Source: Streptomyces sp. NRRL WC-3742
GTDB taxonomy: Bacteria; Actinomycetota; Actinomycetes; Streptomycetales; Streptomycetaceae
Length of the DNA: 64,000 bases
Direction of reading: 5' to 3'
Assembly: GCF_000720635.1 (NCBI RefSeq)
Contig: NZ_JOCF01000021.1
Location: 1-64,000, forward strand
Made by a program: the position numbers and the translations under genes. Under the pieces are notes generated by a model. That model was given only the letters and a program-made list of their open reading frames with translations, was not told where the DNA came from and made no database searches. Of the stretch, positions 62,433 to 64,000 are shown piece after piece (within the stretch, counting starts at the first letter, position 1; each line of letters opens with the position of its first letter).

Positions 62433-63545
62433 TCAGCCGGCGAGGCCCGGGGCGGGGAGGCGGACGGGCATGAGCAGGGAGAACGGGTCGGCGGGGTCGG
62501 CCGAGCGGATGGCGAGGGGGGAGATGGGGGTGTCGAGTTCCAGGAGGAGCTGACCGGGACGGGCGGCGGCGAGGGCGTCCACGGCGTCGAGGAGGAAGCC
62601 GCGGTTGACGGCCACCGTGAGGCCCTCCGGGGCCGGGTCGGCGGTGACGGTGAGGCGGCCGTCCGGGGTGAGCGCGAGCAGGGTGACCTCGCAGTCGGTG
62701 CCGTCCGGGCCCGAGGGGACGGTGCGGGTGGCGCCGGTCTCGACGGCGCTGCGCAGGTCGGCGGCGGGCAGGGCGATCCGGTGGCGCGGCTCCAGCCGGG
62801 TGAGGGTGCGGTGGTCGGGGTACTCGAGGGCCGGGGCGACGCCCTCGATCCGGTGGCCGCCGACCTCGGCGCGAACGCTCTCCCCGGCGAGGGTGAGCAC
62901 GGCCTCGCCGTCGGACGGGCCCAGCAGGGCGCGCAGCGCGTCCACCAGCGGGGTGGGGACGACGGTGCCGGCCACCGGCTCCTCCGGCCCGCCGGTGACG
63001 GGCACCTCGGCGAGCGCCATCCGGTAGCGGTCGGTGGCGACCAGGCGCAGCAGCGGGCCGTCCGGTTCGAACAACACCCCGGCGAGGGAGGGGAGTTCGG
63101 GGTCACTGCCGACCGCGAAGCGGACCGCGTCGAGGGCGGCGGCCAGCTCGGCGGCGGGGAGGACGAGGCGGAGTTCGGCGGGGGTGGTGGTCATCGGATG
63201 CTCCCTCTGGTCGATCATCGCGCGGATCAGGGAGAGCTCGCGGCGGGCGTCGGCGAGGCCGTCCTCCAGGCGGCGCAGGTGGGTGTCGAGCACCCGTTGG
63301 GCGTCGCCGCTGCCGGGGGCGGCGGCGAGCACGTCGCGGACGGCCGCCAGCGGCAGGCCCACGCGGCGCAGCCGGGCCAGCAGGCGGGCGTCCGCGAGCT
63401 GGTCGGGGCGGTACCAGCGGTAGCCGGTCTGCGGGTCGACCCAGGCGGGGGTGAGCACCTCGGCGCCATCGTAGTAGCGCAGGGTGCCGACGCCCAGGCC
63501 GCTGGCGCGGGCCAGCTCGCCGATGCTGTGCAGCTCGCTCTCCAT
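62433..63545 (-). CDS. MerR regulator fused to a DNA-polymerase-III beta-clamp-like domain
   Basis: 370 residues. Residues 1-115 form a MerR winged helix (HSIGELARASGLGVGTLRYY; GYRWYRPDQLADARLLARLR) plus dimerisation helix (DTHLRRLEDGLADARRELSL). The remaining 250 residues resemble two sliding-clamp domains: EPRHRIALPAADLRSAV and the C-terminal DPFSLLMPVRL, the typical DnaN end. A separate clamp-like domain in a MerR protein replaces the usual ligand pocket. Function unknown; related annotations exist in streptomycetes. ATG at 63545 (MESELHSIGEL). A few nt upstream begins the ECF sigma gene end. Confidence 0.85.
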   Translation of the reverse strand: MESELHSIGELARASGLGVGTLRYYDGAEVLTPAWVDPQTGYRWYRPDQLADARLLARLRRVGLPLAAVRDVLAAAPGSGDAQRVLDTHLRRLEDGLADARRELSLIRAMIDQREHPMTTTPAELRLVLPAAELAAALDAVRFAVGSDPELPSLAGVLFEPDGPLLRLVATDRYRMALAEVPVTGGPEEPVAGTVVPTPLVDALRALLGPSDGEAVLTLAGESVRAEVGGHRIEGVAPALEYPDHRTLTRLEPRHRIALPAADLRSAVETGATRTVPSGPDGTDCEVTLLALTPDGRLTVTADPAPEGLTVAVNRGFLLDAVDALAAARPGQLLLELDTPISPLAIRSADPADPFSLLMPVRLPAPGLAG

Positions 63546-63592
63546 GCGGGGGACTCTGGGGGCTCGACCGGGTCGAGGGTCAAGGCCGACGG

Positions 63593-64000
63593 TCACGCGG
63601 GACCGGTGGGACCGGCGGGACCGGTGTGACCGGCGGGACCGACCAGGTGGGCGAGCTTCTCCGGGTTGCGGACGACGCGGATCGCGGAGATCCGGGCGAG
63701 GCCCTCCGACCCCTGCGCAGCCTCCGGCCCCTGCGGGCCCTCGGCCTCGTCCAGGTCGAGGACGACCACGGAGTCGAGCACGCCGTCGAGGGTGATCAGC
63801 AGGCCCGGCTGGCCGTTGACCAGGACCGGGCGGGCTGCGGCGTTCGCCGCGTAGCGGCTCATCAGGCCGAGGATGAAGCGGGCGGTCTTGTCGGCGCCGA
63901 CGACCGGGCGCAGCGCGGCGCGGACGATCCCGCCGCCGTCGCTCCAGGTGGTGACCTCGGGGGCGAGCAGTTCGAGCACCCGGTTGAGGTCGCCGCCGAC
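63593..64000 (-). CDS. ECF41/SigJ-type sigma factor, C-terminal part (partial)
   Basis: The frame is open to the right edge, so the N-terminal sigma domains lie outside. What is present is the SnoaL-like C-terminal extension of ECF41/SigJ sigma factors (LELLAPEVTTWSDGGG; RPVVGADKTARFILGLMSRY; AIRVVRNPEKLAHL), which in this group modulates sigma activity in place of an anti-sigma factor. A short PAGHTGPAGPTGPA repeat ends the protein. It is separated from the MerR-clamp gene by 47 nt on the same strand and may be co-transcribed with it. Confidence 0.88.
   Translation of the reverse strand, partial: VGGDLNRVLELLAPEVTTWSDGGGIVRAALRPVVGADKTARFILGLMSRYAANAAARPVLVNGQPGLLITLDGVLDSVVVLDLDEAEGPQGPEAAQGSEGLARISAIRVVRNPEKLAHLVGPAGHTGPAGPTGPA

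Overview
The window is high-GC actinobacterial chromosome with strong third-position G/C bias, frequent GTG starts, and Lsr2, MshA (mycothiol), DisA/RadA, PhoR/PhoP/PhoU and MsiK. This gene set and the gene arrangement fit a Streptomycetaceae core chromosome (Streptomyces or Kitasatospora). Species cannot be assigned from sequence reading alone.

Layout. 1-6.6 kb: lysS, a 39-residue membrane microprotein, a BlaI-type repressor, an N-acetylglutamate-synthase-like GNAT, lsr2 and clpC, with a good ClgR-type box before clpC. 6.9-13 kb: a secreted M6 metalloprotease, an M23 peptidase and a divergent TetR/DHA2-efflux pair sharing an inverted-repeat operator. 13-20 kb: mutY, an anchored secreted protein, disA and radA (c-di-AMP and DNA repair), then a protein joining a sigma-factor-like N-terminus, a zinc anti-sigma motif, one membrane helix and a BACON domain. 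20-28 kb: a DUF1254 protein, an SDR, a family-2B encapsulin shell gene with an adjacent polyprenyl diphosphate synthase as probable cargo, ogt, a small ORF and an MFS exporter.

28-33 kb: a degenerate tyrosine-recombinase-like gene, then a cell-envelope island of sortase substrate, class E/F sortase, anchored protein and CseB/CseC-like two-component system, then tRNA-Thr(TGT). 33-44 kb: msiK (shared sugar-ABC ATPase), a nucleotidyltransferase, a DoxX-type membrane protein, rlmB, cysS, ispF, ispD and carD. 43.5-49.6 kb: a lipoprotein, phoP-phoR divergent from phoU, a tiny Cys-rich protein, a secreted AA10 LPMO and gpmA. 49.7-64 kb: MFS, YbjN, mshA, a methyltransferase, a receiver-PP2C phosphatase, a DUF2516/HbhA-like/XRE operon with the same order as mycobacterial Rv0476-Rv0475-Rv0474, a MacAB-like exporter followed by an internally deleted IS200/IS605 tnpB element, a DUF5666-like protein, a MerR fused to a DNA-clamp-like domain, and the C-terminus of an ECF41/SigJ-type sigma factor.

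Functional links. msiK and the LPMO gene carry sites with an identical 12-bp core resembling DasR operators, consistent with coordinated chitin/chitobiose use. ispD-ispF supply isoprenoid precursors; the polyprenyl synthase beside the encapsulin would consume such precursors, but that link is inferred. The most unusual loci are the encapsulin/polyprenyl-synthase pair, the sigma/anti-sigma/BACON fusion, the MerR-clamp fusion and the catalytically degenerate recombinase with repeated upstream operators.
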